From: Gloeophyllum trabeum ATCC 11539 | Lineage: Eukaryota; Basidiomycota; Agaricomycetes; Gloeophyllales; Gloeophyllaceae | Direction: 5' to 3' | Length of the DNA: 64,000 nt | NCBI RefSeq assembly: GCF_000344685.1 | Contig: NW_006920412.1 | Span: 1,384,937 to 1,448,936 of the forward strand | Shown here: in pieces, positions 47,881 through 59,186 of the stretch | Layout of the letters: every line of letters starts with the position of its first letter | Numbering within the stretch: the stretch's first letter is position 1 | The notes under the pieces: generated by a model | The model's database searches: none | Told to the model about the DNA's origin: nothing | The model's input: the letters and a program-made list of their open reading frames with translations, nothing else | Position numbers and translations under genes: made by a program

Positions 47881-49713
47881 ATGTCTCCTCGACGTTTCAG
47901 GACTGGCGGCGTGGACATGCGGGCCGTCGACAACCTGCGGTTATATCTCCAGATGGCTGTCTTACCTCCCATATCCATCTCACGTACTATAACCAACATG
48001 CCTCCGGAAGGACACAAAAGCCATGCGAACTTCATATCCGTTCGGCCGGAGAGGTCGCGCTTACTAGCAGAAATCGAACATCTGAGGCCCCATGACTTCC
48101 TGGATATAACTACAGGGTGTAAGCAGATCTCTAACCAGTAGGGAACGATTGAAATAATTATCTGCTGCAGTCCTGGACTACTGTATCCCCTTCCGGCCCG
48201 TGGAAGCGGATGACGAAGATCAAGAGCTAGGAGAAAGTATCTCCGTCCCTGCTGGCGCCCTCTTCGACATCCCAAAAGTAAGACTGAAGGCCGCCTCCCA
48301 AATATCGGGGTAAGCTTGATTGTGAACATGCGTGAATGGTTGTTATTCACTGTACGGCATAGTATTGCGAATTGGCTCGAACAACTTCCACTGCAGACGG
48401 CTCAAAGAGTCATGCATGTCGTTTGGCCACATACAATCGAGTGGGAAATACAGCATGAGAAAAGTGAAGATGTCGACAATGACCTCTTCCAGTATTTCTA
48501 CTGGTCCCAAAGTGCAGCCAGTCCAATGCGGGAACCCAACGTAGCGGAGCGTTCTGTGGTGATTGCCTTTCAACCTCCATGGATCCTGTCGCCACAGGAC
48601 ATACAAAGCTTTGTGAAACTGAATTCGGTCCGTACTTGTCATCGGGTGATCATGAAGTGCATCTTCCCAATAGACTCTCATCGGATCTATTAGTTCCCGT
48701 CCTTCGAAATGGTTGAGGAGCAAGACAGATACTATCAGAGTGCACAGCGCGTTTGGGCTAAGGTTAGTTGGCGTATACTGGCCCATCGAGTGTTCCAATC
48801 TACCCGCCAATCGTTGTAGGTTTGGGATGTATGCTTCAACAAGCGATGCCCCTGGTTCGTCCTGTCATCCGGCTGTGACTGGGTCTTTGGTGCATTCACA
48901 CCAGGTTTGTATCACTTGGCCTTATTTACCCCACTACTCAAATCCTGCAGGATGGACTAGAGCATTCGTATCCCCCGTCATCTCTATGACTCAAGACAAC
49001 CCCAGCCCGCTTGAGTGCCTGGTTTACTGGCTTGCATCCGCCAATGGAATACCTAATGCATGGATGATCCCGAAGGTGGGTGAAAGGCCACTGAACACCA
49101 CTGTCGAGTCGCCGTGCATTGCGTACGACCTCCTGCCTCACGACTCCGAGGGCGCCATGGAGCTTGCGCTCCTGATCTAGCATTCTGGTCCTCGTCCTGA
49201 ATGTCACCAATCTCACGTGCTCTTCTTTCTTCCTAAATGCGTAGGTGCCTGAACCTGTTCACCGATTGCCACCGGATCTCTTAATAGCCTCTCCTGGGGT
49301 TAGACTGAGCTATGCTGAGTCGGAATCGGACTGGGACGGAAAGAGTGAAGGTGAGTCGGTCGGAGCAAGTTGCGTGGCAAGCGGGCTGATTCTTCTTCTC
49401 ACGAGACGCCGCATCGTCCGCCGGCGTCGCGCGCGATGACGATGAACTCACCGACGTTATAAGCTGGGATCCGGCCGATACCATCAATAGGGGTAAACTG
49501 CCGCCTCCCATCGCTGTACCAGCCCCTGCACAGAAAGTGTACGAGCGACTCCGGGAATGGCAAAACCGGGCGATACCAACGAACCCGCGCGCCAGCCCAG
49601 CACCCTCGGATGCATCAGACGATTCAACCTCGTCAGAATGGTCTACGTATTCGAACCGGACGGTCATTGGCAAGCCTCGTGAAGGCAAGTGGAATGATGG
49701 AGGCGAGCCGTAA
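47881..49713 (+). CDS. Multi-exon basidiomycete protein of unknown function
   Basis: Built from ATG 47881 (MSPRRFRTGGVDMRAVDNLR). An exon ending near 48118 joins one from 48173, and further exons run from about 48390, 48693, 48821, 48950, 49246 and 49412 to the TAA at 49711-49713, giving roughly 480 residues. Every junction uses GT-AG with consistent frames, although the donor near 48228 or 48302 is ambiguous. Segments include IPFRPVEADDEDQE, TAQRVMHVVWPHTIEWEIQ, SAQRVWAKVWDVCFNKRCPW followed by FVLSSGCDWVFGAFTPGWT, and LVYWLASANGIPNAWMIPK. The pattern of a Trp-rich domain with a CPWFVLSS-type core resembles proteins found in multiple copies in Agaricomycetes, whose function is not known to me. 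The last exon is acidic and disordered. No signal peptide or membrane span is present. Confidence 0.65.
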
Positions 49714-49835
49714 TTAGCAGTGCAACAGAGCAAGTCGACAGATAATGTACAATGATGATACACTAGGGATCCATGGACGGGATACATAATATTGTACATG
49801 CAAGAGATAATCGAGACAATCATTCCTCATCTCAG

Positions 49836-51191
49836 CTATCCCACGGGTTTCCATTCCTTTGACGGGGTGTTTCCGCCATAAGAAGAGTTGGGGGTTCTGC
49901 CCTGCAAAGCAGCATCCGGGACGTTGGTGCTGCTACTTACTTGGGCGAACGGTTGGTACAGCGGCTTGCGCGGGGAAACCGCTGGCGGCGTAACCTTAAA
50001 AACATGTTTAGAGGACAGCGCAACTGGAGATTATCGAACGTACCGCGACTACTGGCTGTAGGTATTCCGCGGAACCGGAGACATCCTGCGCATTGTAAAA
50101 TTCTAAAAGGATCGCCAGTGCATCTGATCGAAGTCTTCAGTTGAGCTTCAGGTAGTGGCATCAGATTCACGATCGCACCTGCTACACCCGCTAATTCCAC
50201 TTCGTTGAAAGCAAAATGCTCTATCGCAAAACGCGAACCATTTGGTGAGGTGGCCTTATGCGAAGGTGGCGTAGGCAACGAGGATACCGGAGCCGGAGAA
50301 GACAGCCGAGCATCCAACGACGCAGACTGAGGACCATCAGCCACTCGCTGAGCCAGAATATAGCATGCAGCGGCCACCACTCGAGGAGGATACAAGACGC
50401 AAAGCGGCGTGCGGTATCTTGTCTCGACAAGGCAGTTAGTAACGTCTGTCGATGGAAGTGCTAGTACTCACGAGTCGTTGGCAAAACTCCAGGCATACTC
50501 TTGGACAACAGGCTCATCTGGCAGAGCATCAAATAGGTCGACTAGCTCGGCGTGAGGGTTGTCAACCACGAAATCAAAACATAAGGCCTCCAACAGTGCC
50601 TCCTCAGTCTGGAGAATCATGGTCTGGCATAATTCTACCTCCTATTACAAGGTTGAATTGAGCACGTATTGAGGAAAAGCCTTGATTGCATACACTGCTG
50701 TCCGACTGCACTTGGCTGGCATCGGCTCCTGTGACCTTCATGTGGTACACTTTGGCTACGTCGCGTAGCTTCCTGCCGCACTCCTCTGTCTTTGTCGCTA
50801 GAAATATGCATGAAGCGGCAACATCCTGAAAGCACGGTATCATAGCGTAAATGGCGGTATAAAGAAGGCAAGGCATAATCGCACTTGTCGATGATAATCC
50901 TCCATGGAATAACGCATGTAAAACCGATGGAACCATGTGGCAGCCGTGTACATTGCAGAACATGGCCTGAAGTGAATCATTCGGTGAGTTTGCTGGGCCG
51001 CAAACGTCCGTATACGCTCACAGAGCTAGGGATGTTCCCAGCCGGAACAGAAACTCGACGCCTCTTGCCCGATCATAAAGCTCTCTCTCCAGGGCTATGC
51101 CTGACGTCTCTGCACTTGGTGTCGCACTCAGAGCAGTGAGCGGAAAGAGCCATTGTGAGGCGGTCGGTGAGGAATAGCCGATGGCACCCAT
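49836..51191 (-). CDS. Transcription-associated cyclin (Ctk2/Lsc1/cyclin K type)
   Basis: Regulatory subunit of a kinase that phosphorylates the RNA polymerase II C-terminal domain. The start at ATG 51191 (MGAIGYSSPTASQWLFPLTA) leads into SAETSGIALERELYDRARGVEFLFRLG. The following exons give YTAATWFHRFYMRYSMEDYHRQ, DVAASCIFLATKTEECGRKLRDVAKVY (cyclin-box core with the TKTEE signature), QTEEALLEALCFDFVVDNPH and RTPLCVLYPPRVVAAACYIL. A 55-nt intron at 50124-50178 connects EVELAGVA to DALAILLEFYNAQD. Without it the reading frame would appear broken. The short C-terminus ends SKEWKPVG at 49836. Ctk2, fission-yeast Lsc1 and cyclins K/T share this architecture, and sequence alone does not separate them here. 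Confidence 0.85.
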
Positions 51192-51447
51192 AGCAAACGT
51201 GTTTTGCAGCTGTAAGGAAGCCAAGCCACTGGCCTCGCAGGCTGTGGCGCAGCGAAAGCTTCCAGCACAGGTCTTTGTGGCGGCCACGTGGCTCACCGCC
51301 AGAATCCCGAGACAAGATCGTCACGCAGATCCACGCAGGCTTCCGCAATTCGCTCGACTTGAAGCACCTTCCGCCTGTGCATACCTGACAAATGTAAATG
51401 TCGCACAAGCTCCCTGCTACTACAGCAACTATAACAGCTCGCATGTT

Positions 51448-52591
51448 ATGTGGAACCGCGGACCGCGATCGTCTTTCATTCGACATGGCGGTCTAAGCCG
51501 ACCGGGATTTACTCCATCGCGCTTGGTGCGTGTTTGTGTCTTGTGGTGCTTCCAATATTACTCGGCTAGATAATTTGTGAGTTCTCATACGAATGTAGCT
51601 ACTATCCAGACTACACGACGTACTCGGTGCTCGGTTCAATCCAGGCGTCCCGCGTCCTGCGCCATTCAAGCCGCTAACAGCCCGGACACGGCGTAGGTTT
51701 GCTGGTAAAGGCGAAATATTTCTCACAGTTCTTTTTGTGCCTACGGCCGTACAGGGGACACCTGACGCCCTACAAGTTAAATTTCCCTCGCTTGATTACT
51801 TGCTCCTTCCCGCTGGCTAGGATCACGGAGAAGTCTTCATTTGCGGGATCCTCCCCGCCCCCGAGCTGGCGGGGCTTGTTCTCGGACTATTGTTGACTGC
51901 GTACTGCGCTATATCCTGGCTCCTGGAGCTCGGGTTCCCTCAAAGGCGTGTTCAACACATGCGCGGAGAAGAAGCGTTCGCGCCTGACCTCGGACATACC
52001 CAGGCACAACCCGATTAACCGAGAACTGTTCGCACAGCTCGTAGCGGAAGATTCCAGAGTCGATTGTCTTCCGACTGCTGTTCCACAAGATAGGGAATAG
52101 TTAGTGTCCAATCACTGCCGTCACTTGGACAGGGATTGGCGCATACGACGTTTTCAGTGGCCCACTAACTGAAGGACTGTGGGAGATCGATATCATGAGT
52201 CGACATCCCGAATACCTACTGGTGCCGTCGTTGGTCAACGTAGTGCGTCGTACCTGAACCTCGGTACTGTATCTACTCTCGATCTTTTTCTTGTCTCATG
52301 CTCTTATCCGACAGATCTGTATGAAGCACATGAGGCGCAAGAATACATGTTGACTTCTCCCTTATATCATCACGTAACGACATCAACGAGGACAGTACTC
52401 CGAAACCTCCGTAATCCACTCGTCGCTCTATGTTTATCGTCGTGAGTTTCGAAGACCCACTTCCACAGCATCTCATACACGTATGCGTCCGTTCATGTTC
52501 CCTGTTGCTCAGATTTCCTATTGTCCGCTCTAATTATGGTGCTTTTATTCTGGTCGGTATTCTGGTCAACCGAGTTCCCTGGCATTCATGA
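51448..52591 (+). CDS. Candidate multi-exon gene, possible mitochondrial membrane protein (tentative)
   Basis: Open frames connected by plausible GT-AG introns start at ATG 51448 with MWNRGPRSSFIRHGG, Arg-rich like a presequence, and join at about 51524/51597 to LLSRLHDVLGARFNPG. The frame continues through EIFLTVLFVPTA. The segment DHGEVFICGILPAPELAGL to ISWLLELGF contains one clear membrane span. A TAG at about 51828-51830 lies in frame just before DHGEVF, so either an intron removes it or the gene is broken. Possible later exons give EGLWEIDIMSRHPEYLL, LYEAHEAQEYMLTSPLYHHV and RSNYGAFILVGILVNRVPWHS to the TGA at 52589-52591. I recognise no family. The start lies 256 bp from the divergent cyclin gene. 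Confidence 0.3.
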
Positions 52592-54517
52592 ACAAGGAGC
52601 GTCCGTGGTTACTAGTCGTTCATTCGTGTCATCTCCGCTGTTTAAGGTTTCAAGGCATCACTCCACAGCCTTGGAAGTTCGTGGAAATCCTCAAAATATA
52701 ACGTCTAACGCAGGTGGTTCCCACCGGGTCCTAGTTGTTTCTGTGCCACGCAGCCAGTGAAGACGCCGCTGACAATGACAATCAGCATTGCGTGCAGCAG
52801 CGCTTAGATTTGGATCCAGTGGTGTATGTGGTAAACAAGCTCAGCCAGATAGAATGTATCTTTTTTCTAAGTGGTATGTATGTTCACAAAATGCGCTGTA
52901 TCTATTGGGCACCAATTTACAGTAAAGCGGACATGTGAAAGCGTACTATCATCGATCGGGGCGCCAAGCTAGCGACACAACAATCCCTTCAATTATTCCA
53001 TCTTTGTGTCACCTCGCTCGAGCGCACTCAGGACAGAACCTGTCATAAGTGACATCTGCCACGCAAAAAGATTGAGTGAACGACGGTGGCGTAGAATTTC
53101 TCTTATGCTCACCATATGTCTCTGGATGTTGACGACTGTACGGACCATGGATGAGCGGGTTATTCTACATCCCGTTACCAACGTACTCACTATTGCCAGC
53201 AGGTCTTCCGGCAGTCGGGACAATCCGGGGGATGGGCGATACTGAATTTACACCACCTCTCTTCGCAGTTGATCTGCAAGACCTTAGTGTTCGTCTCGAC
53301 GTTCCGCAAGACCCACTCACGAATTCAGCGGGCTAAGCCACTTGTCAGTATTGAGGTGGTCGCAAGCAGGCGATAACACTTACAGCGTATATGACATGGC
53401 CACAAAGTCGGTAGCGGTAGTTGACGCTGTGACAGAACACAGGTGAGGTTCATAGACGATATGCGCCTTCCAATGTCGTACCGGCGCTCTTTGCACATTG
53501 TTACTTGCGGAAGGTGACAGAGGGGATGAGGTCTGATGGACATGTCTTTGCAATTAGCCGCATTTTATACCCTTCCGGATGTTTTCTGGGAAGAATCAAT
53601 ATCTTCCCCGACACTAGAGATATTGAACGCCTCGGGTCTGCTACCAGGTAGTATCCGATGGGTTCTACCGCTGTGAGTTCATCCGCGCCAATCCGTCGTA
53701 GATCGCTCACTTCCGAACATGTCCCAGATGGTGTCAAGCAAGATTCCCGAAGCTTGGGTCGGTTTCCCCTGGCGATCATTATCCTGCCCGAGAATGACGC
53801 TGGACATCTCAGCCACATTTTGCGGTACAGACACGCGAGATACGCTAAAACGTTAAAACCCAAATCCTTGCTCCGAGGTTGTACTATCTGATCAGAAGCC
53901 ATTCGGGTCACTGGGGCGCAGATCCGGGACTTGAAGCACCGCATAGTACCGAATGAGCGACCCCTTAGGATCAGACTCCCTTCCAATAGGAGCCTCTCAT
54001 TCATCCACTACGCGCACGGTACATGTCAGCGTTCAACCACACCACCTTGATCTGGAACATCACCAATGAGTCGATACTGGTCCTCTTATACACCCCCACA
54101 AACACTGGCACCAGCGCACCTCCACTATATCACTGTGCTTCGCCGTTTCGACGACTTCTTACAGACCAACGCATCGGGCAATCGGGCCTTGCGGACGCGT
54201 TGGCTTACTGAACCGAAACGCAGAATATACTGTGGCACGTTGCCGGAGCCTCCGGGTTGGAGGCTTCACATGCTCCCGCTCCTTATAGCACTATGGCAGA
54301 GGAGCGTGGCTCGACGTTGCATCTTCCACTAAACTTCGAGACTTACCAAGAAGGTAGACATTGCACACGCCTCGAGGATATCTCAATCGCTCATCGGGTA
54401 GGATCAGTCATACATGATTTATCGTAAACTCTATCGCGAAACAGAGATATGTAGCGCGTGATGAGCTAGGATACAGCGCAAACAGACGTATACAAAGGCC
54501 TACTGGAAAACGCGGGA
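52592..54517. other. Region of about 1.9 kb with weak coding signals only
   Basis: On the minus strand, 53220-53345 encodes a cysteine-rich stretch (VLQINCEERWCKFS, then PPDCPDCRKTCW), and 52993-53160 has another frame ending FCPECARAR. Neither can be joined into a convincing gene. A 168-codon minus frame at 53501-54004 has no recognisable motif. These may be parts of an unrecognised or decayed gene. Confidence 0.3.
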
Positions 54518-56063
54518 TCATCCAGCAAACATGCCAACGAGATACTGGCTCACACCCTCAGGAGTGAGAATACCAACATCCGAAAATACGAGAGAGATAA
54601 GATCCGGCCTGAATCGAACGAAACACGTGAATTCCACGCCCGGCGAACCAAGAAGAAGACGAACATGGTGTAGTCAACTCTGGGATTCCGAAGTATTTGC
54701 TCAGGGGTCATAGCCAGCTGAGATGAAGATGCAGAGCTCTCCGTCCTCTTGAAAGGCAATTGTCGTGTCGGTATGGGGTTCGAAGAACCCACCGGACTCG
54801 GAGCCACGGATGGCCTCGCAGTCAGTACCGGAGACAATCGCTGTGCGTGGCGTGGAAACGACAGAATGTCATCATTGTGCGTCGGTAGATCATATTGCGA
54901 TAAGGGGAAGAGACGATGGAATTTGTAACTGAAATATGTGAGTCGAGTGCCTTGCAAAAATGAAGAACGCATAAAACCTCACCTCTCTGCTAGAGCATAG
55001 AATGGCTTTTTAGCAGCCTTGGCTATTATAGCTATCTGGTTGCTGCCTACGGCGTTAATAAGACCCCCGCTTTCGACTACAGCTTCAGATCCAACAAGTA
55101 TGAAGTCCACCATGTCCATGACATAAGCTACTGCCGAATCAAGGACCATGGTACAAGGAATGCCGGCCGCTGTCAAAGCCTCGTATGTTTTGACACTGTA
55201 AGACAAATTAATAAATACAACGGACACGCTTGAAGACACAGGATGTGCGGTCCGTACCCTAGACCACGTGGTCGAGCTTCCGTCACGTAGACGGATATTC
55301 GCTTTTGCTTGTGAGCCCGAAGCAACGTCTGCATCACCACTCGCGAGTATGAATGAGTTAGTATCTGTGCTCCGCTTTAAGCTTCGAATCCGGATCCAAA
55401 GGATGGGTGGACAACTACCACGGAATCATCCTTGATGAAGTCCAAAGCCAGCTCTGAAATCTTTCCGCGGAAAGTTAAGGCTTCTGCAGCATAGTCCTGG
55501 CCCTGTTTGACTAGCTTCGTCTTGAGATCGGCGAAATTCTTAAAATGTGAGGAACTTGTATGAGCATGATTCGAGCAAAGGACATCGAGAGCTCACGTCT
55601 GACTCATGCGGGAAGAGCGTAACGAAAGCAATGAACAGCTCAGTTCCTGCATTCAGACTGATGGGATTCGTCGTCCTTTTCTTGAGAATTTCAGCGGCTT
55701 CGTGGAGCTCCTTGACGAGCTCGAACATGGTGCCGGCTTCGGCATATAAGAAAACAATCGTTTTTCTGCCACTTTGACTTACCTTTGGAATGTTCGATTA
55801 ATTCTGTGAGTGCAAGGATTGCAGCCAAAGGTGTAGCAATCTGGTTCAGTCGACGCAGATTAATGTCACAGCCTGCAGAGGTTCACATGATATTGTACTT
55901 CTTCATTCTCGAGAATACGTTGGTAGGATGCATAAACGTCAAACCCCTGTTGGCTTAGACTTCCGGATGGATCTTCAAGGATCGTCGTCGGTACAGCAGA
56001 GCTGCTTTTCAGCGCCTGGATGGGAGAATGCGCGACTGGCATGTTACCAGAGCCTTGGACCAT
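54518..56063 (-). CDS. GCN3: Translation initiation factor eIF2B subunit alpha
   Basis: The regulatory alpha subunit of the eIF2 guanine-nucleotide exchange factor, which senses phosphorylated eIF2 in general amino-acid control. The start is probably ATG 56063, with ATG 56042 also in frame. Family blocks in order are FDVYASYQR joined by a 46-nt intron to [90 protein letters not shown] and [20 protein letters not shown]. They continue with [33 protein letters not shown] and [17 protein letters not shown] Ser/Pro insertion of about 45 residues follows, then [15 protein letters not shown] and [20 protein letters not shown], ending GMFAG at 54518. The insertion before the last block is longer than in yeast and looks disordered. 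Confidence 0.95.
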
Positions 56064-57528
56064 GGTGTTTGGTCAGATGCAAGTGGTATAGTCTGTACTA
56101 CGGATTAATTACTGACCGTAGATCAGGTATATTTGGCGTCTGCTGCAGTGTACTGAGTCAGGCTCGGACGGAATGACTGTGACGCAATGAGGTCGTGACG
56201 TGACAGCTAGTACAGTAAGTCCGCGCGCGTGAGCTATGCAAGTTCGCAGAATGAACTCTGCATCCTGCATGATTGCCTTGTTCCGACCTTATATACGACC
56301 AACTGCAGCTGGCTTACGTGCCAGGGCCTCTTTCATGGAATTCAGCGACTTCTGGGCTCAGCATACACGGTCTGAATACAGCTTCTTGCCAGCCCACGAA
56401 CTTTAGCCTATCATACAGTACTTGGTGCCGTTCTCGGCTTCTCTTGTCCGCGGAGAAGAATATACACAATTCAATTGAATTGGGCTGACACTTGGTCAAC
56501 TTCTGACGCCTTTCCGGTGGCAAATCATCTCGCGTGTCGGGAATTCCAGGATGCCACCTTCAAGCGCATCCAGCCTGGAGTGTTCCTGCTCATGGTTGAA
56601 AACATTCATGCTGTAATTCACAGCGAAACTTAGAGCGTTCGGGATAGCTATGGCGTCGCAACCATCTCTTGACGATCCACTGGTTCTTACCTGTGCGGCT
56701 TTCTTTTCCCCAAGCGCCGTCAGTTTAAGTGTTCGTGCGACCGATCGTCGATCCAGAGTGCATCGCTTTTGTCCAATATAGTCTGTTGCTAAGAGAGAAA
56801 AGTGGAATGGGTCGGACGGAGGAGAATCTGTTGTTTCAGATCTGCTATGAAGTCATTGAACGTCAAATAGCGACTGCTCATCCGCGTACCACAGAAAAGC
56901 AAAGTCAAGGCGGCTGAACACAAGGGGGAAAGCACACGAAAGATAGCATCAGGCCACTGAGTAAGATATCACCGGGTATATAGAGAGCTTGCGAAGATAG
57001 GAATAAGGGTGCCGCCCAGACGCCCTTCAAGAGCCCACAGAGCGTTACTAGGTAATCGTTTCTTGTTCTCAGGAAGGGCCGACACCAGCTGCGGCATCGG
57101 CCGTGTTAGAACGCTGGAAAAGGAAACAGGGCACACTGACCGCGGGAGCAAATATCCTTTTCTGACGATGAGGACGCCAAAAAGTGCCAAAGAACGCCGA
57201 ACGTCGTTGCACGTTTTACGTTGACCACGGTCCTTATGCCGCCACAATCGGTTGCGATAGCCCGGGCCCAATTTTACGACTGGGCCCACGCCCGGCCCTG
57301 CCAGCGCTCTCACTCAAAACGCGACTCCCTTCCCTGCGCCCTCGTCCGCTCAGCCCAAGGCCCTGGACAATCCCCTGGTTCGCGCCTTCAATCAACATCT
57401 GCGAGCGGGCAGGCAGCAGCGTGTATCTGCAAGTCATAGCTATAATAACTTACACGATCTTGGAGCCCGTCGCCTTTTAAATCCACTCCGTAAGATTCCC
57501 CCTGCACGGTCTCTTTCTTTCACGTAAA
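56064..57528. other. Intergenic stretch of about 1.5 kb
   Basis: Contains the eIF2B alpha promoter and sequence upstream of the next single-exon gene. Short frames only, none with family or splice support. The segment 57240-57420 is G+C-rich with CCCGGGCCC-type blocks. A TATAATA lies near 57441 and TTTTAAAT near 57476, the latter about 50 bp before the next start. Confidence 0.4.
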
Positions 57529-58212
57529 ATGCTCAACAAAGTACACAGCATTCGCCACAGCCGTCTCCCAGTCTTCAAAATGTCCTCCTCGGGTCCCCCG
57601 CCTCAACTAGTCTTTTCCAGTGATGTCCGTAACATGGATGACTGGGCCAAACGCACCGGGATCCCGCTCACCACGGCTGACGCGCTGGGCCTCAACTATG
57701 CGCGAGCACGACGCTGGCTATTGTCTCTGAAGGCTCAGCTGCTCCAGATGGGCTGGAGGGACGTCACCCCCGCCGATCCCCGCATGTTATTCACCATCGA
57801 ATTGCCTACGCCATACCGCTCATCAAGCGGCGTCCCACGAAGTCCGAACATGCGCCTTCAACTGCCCGCGAACGCGTCTACCTTCTTCTCTCCAGAGAGG
57901 CGCGTTCAATGGCAGATGGTCTTCCATAGCGCGCTGTTTCCAGCGATGCGCCACACCGTGACGCCGATCGCAGACATATTGCACTTGTTGCAATGTCTGC
58001 TTACTGGGATGCTCGTACTTGTCAAGGAAGAGCACTCGCCAGAGGAGGGGCTGTACCGCACCATACGTGCTTTGCCGCCGGCGGACTGGGTTAGCTCCCA
58101 CGAAGCCGCGCTGACAGAAGTCTTCGGGTCCGCGCACTACAGGCAGTTGTTTAAGGCTGCCAACGACAACCGCATCGCCTTCAAGCTGGAGCACGAGCCC
58201 GTCCGTCGTTAA
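57529..58212 (+). CDS. Single-exon hypothetical protein, 227 residues
   Basis: An uninterrupted frame from ATG 57529, with a second in-frame ATG at 57580 that would give MSSSGPPPQLVFSSD. The composition looks like a folded soluble protein: DDWAKRTGIPLTTADALGL, ARARRWLLSLKAQLLQMGW, MRLQLPANASTFFSPERR, DILHLLQCLLTGMLVLVKEE and SAHYRQLFKAANDNRIAFKLE. Amphipathic helices alternate with short loops. No signal peptide, membrane span or known motif is visible, and I do not recognise the family. It is unusual here in lacking introns, but it has TATA-like sequence 50 bp upstream and G/C-ending codons, which support expression. Confidence 0.6.
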   Translation: MLNKVHSIRHSRLPVFKMSSSGPPPQLVFSSDVRNMDDWAKRTGIPLTTADALGLNYARARRWLLSLKAQLLQMGWRDVTPADPRMLFTIELPTPYRSSSGVPRSPNMRLQLPANASTFFSPERRVQWQMVFHSALFPAMRHTVTPIADILHLLQCLLTGMLVLVKEEHSPEEGLYRTIRALPPADWVSSHEAALTEVFGSAHYRQLFKAANDNRIAFKLEHEPVRR

Positions 58213-59186
58213 CAGACGAAGCGTATTGGTCTTCACGGCAAGTATAGCATTCTTGTCTTCTCGTGATGGATGCTAAATTAAGTTGAATCTACTAGGGTTC
58301 TCGAACCTTGCCACGAGGTGCTGGCCATCATCAATCCGGCGCACCACATTAACGTCTCAAGCTGTTTTGCTATGTTCAACCTGTCGCATATTTATCTGCT
58401 GCTCGATGTGTTATATTGCTTTCGACCTTCGTACGCCTCGCCTGCACTAATTATGGTACGACTTAGTCTCTATAATGACTTACATTCGGCGGACTCCTTT
58501 ATATTTCTGACACTTGGTCCCTTGCCATCGCGTCCGTCCACCTAATTGTCTCGTAGATTATGCCACTTCCAAGCATCATGGTATGCGAGCCTAGTATATA
58601 CATAGGTTAAAGGCGTAGCTCTGATCAAAAAGACTCGTTGCGGGCAGCACGTCTGCCGCCTGTTTTCAATGCGCTCGGGGGACGTTTGACGGAACCTACG
58701 TGAACCGTGTTGGGACTTAGCAATGCCCTTTACCAACCAAGATCTCTTCGATGGGTAGAAGTTTGTGCGGTTTGTCAGCTCAGCCGGAACACGTTTTTCT
58801 GAGTCGGGCGTGTCATATGGACAAAACTGTGCTCAGAGTCATGACCACTACTGCCCGGTCGTTCAACTCGAAGAATTCTTTCCGTACGCGTCAGAGGCCG
58901 AGTAGCAAACACGCACACCATTTACAAGAAAGAAGATATGGGACCTGCAATGTGCTCCTTGCGTCCCCGGGTGGCAGCGGCCTTTGTCAAAGTGCATCCA
59001 GCCCGAGCGCCGTCAGGCTTGATCAGGGCGCACAGTAGAAGACAAGAAGTGCGGTCGGCTACGTGACGACCAATGGTAAGGTGAAGAGCCGGTTTTCGGA
59101 AGCATTGCATCAATTTCGGTACCGCAGCACGTGTCTTTGGGCCGAAGCCAAAACTTGCGATCATTGCCTTTCAGCTGCGCGCCACC
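58213..59186. other. Intergenic stretch of about 1 kb
   Basis: No supported gene. It includes the 3' region of the single-exon gene and the MetAP1 promoter. No repeat with target duplication was recognised. Confidence 0.4.

Noticed and set aside
49281..49823. 180-codon minus frame over the end of the unknown plus-strand gene
   Set aside because: Antisense shadow. The plus strand has consistent splice borders and a clean stop.
50080..50180. Apparent double frameshift in the cyclin gene near the PLPEAQ segment
   Set aside because: A 55-nt GT-AG intron at 50124-50178 joins EVELAGVA to DALAILLEFY in frame, so the gene is intact.
51560..51640. GGTTCAATCC resembling a tRNA B box
   Set aside because: No matching A box or cloverleaf could be drawn around it.
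55855..55925. Apparent frame break near the start of eIF2B alpha
   Set aside because: A 46-nt intron with a GTATTC donor and CTGCAG acceptor removes the break and gives a family-like sequence.
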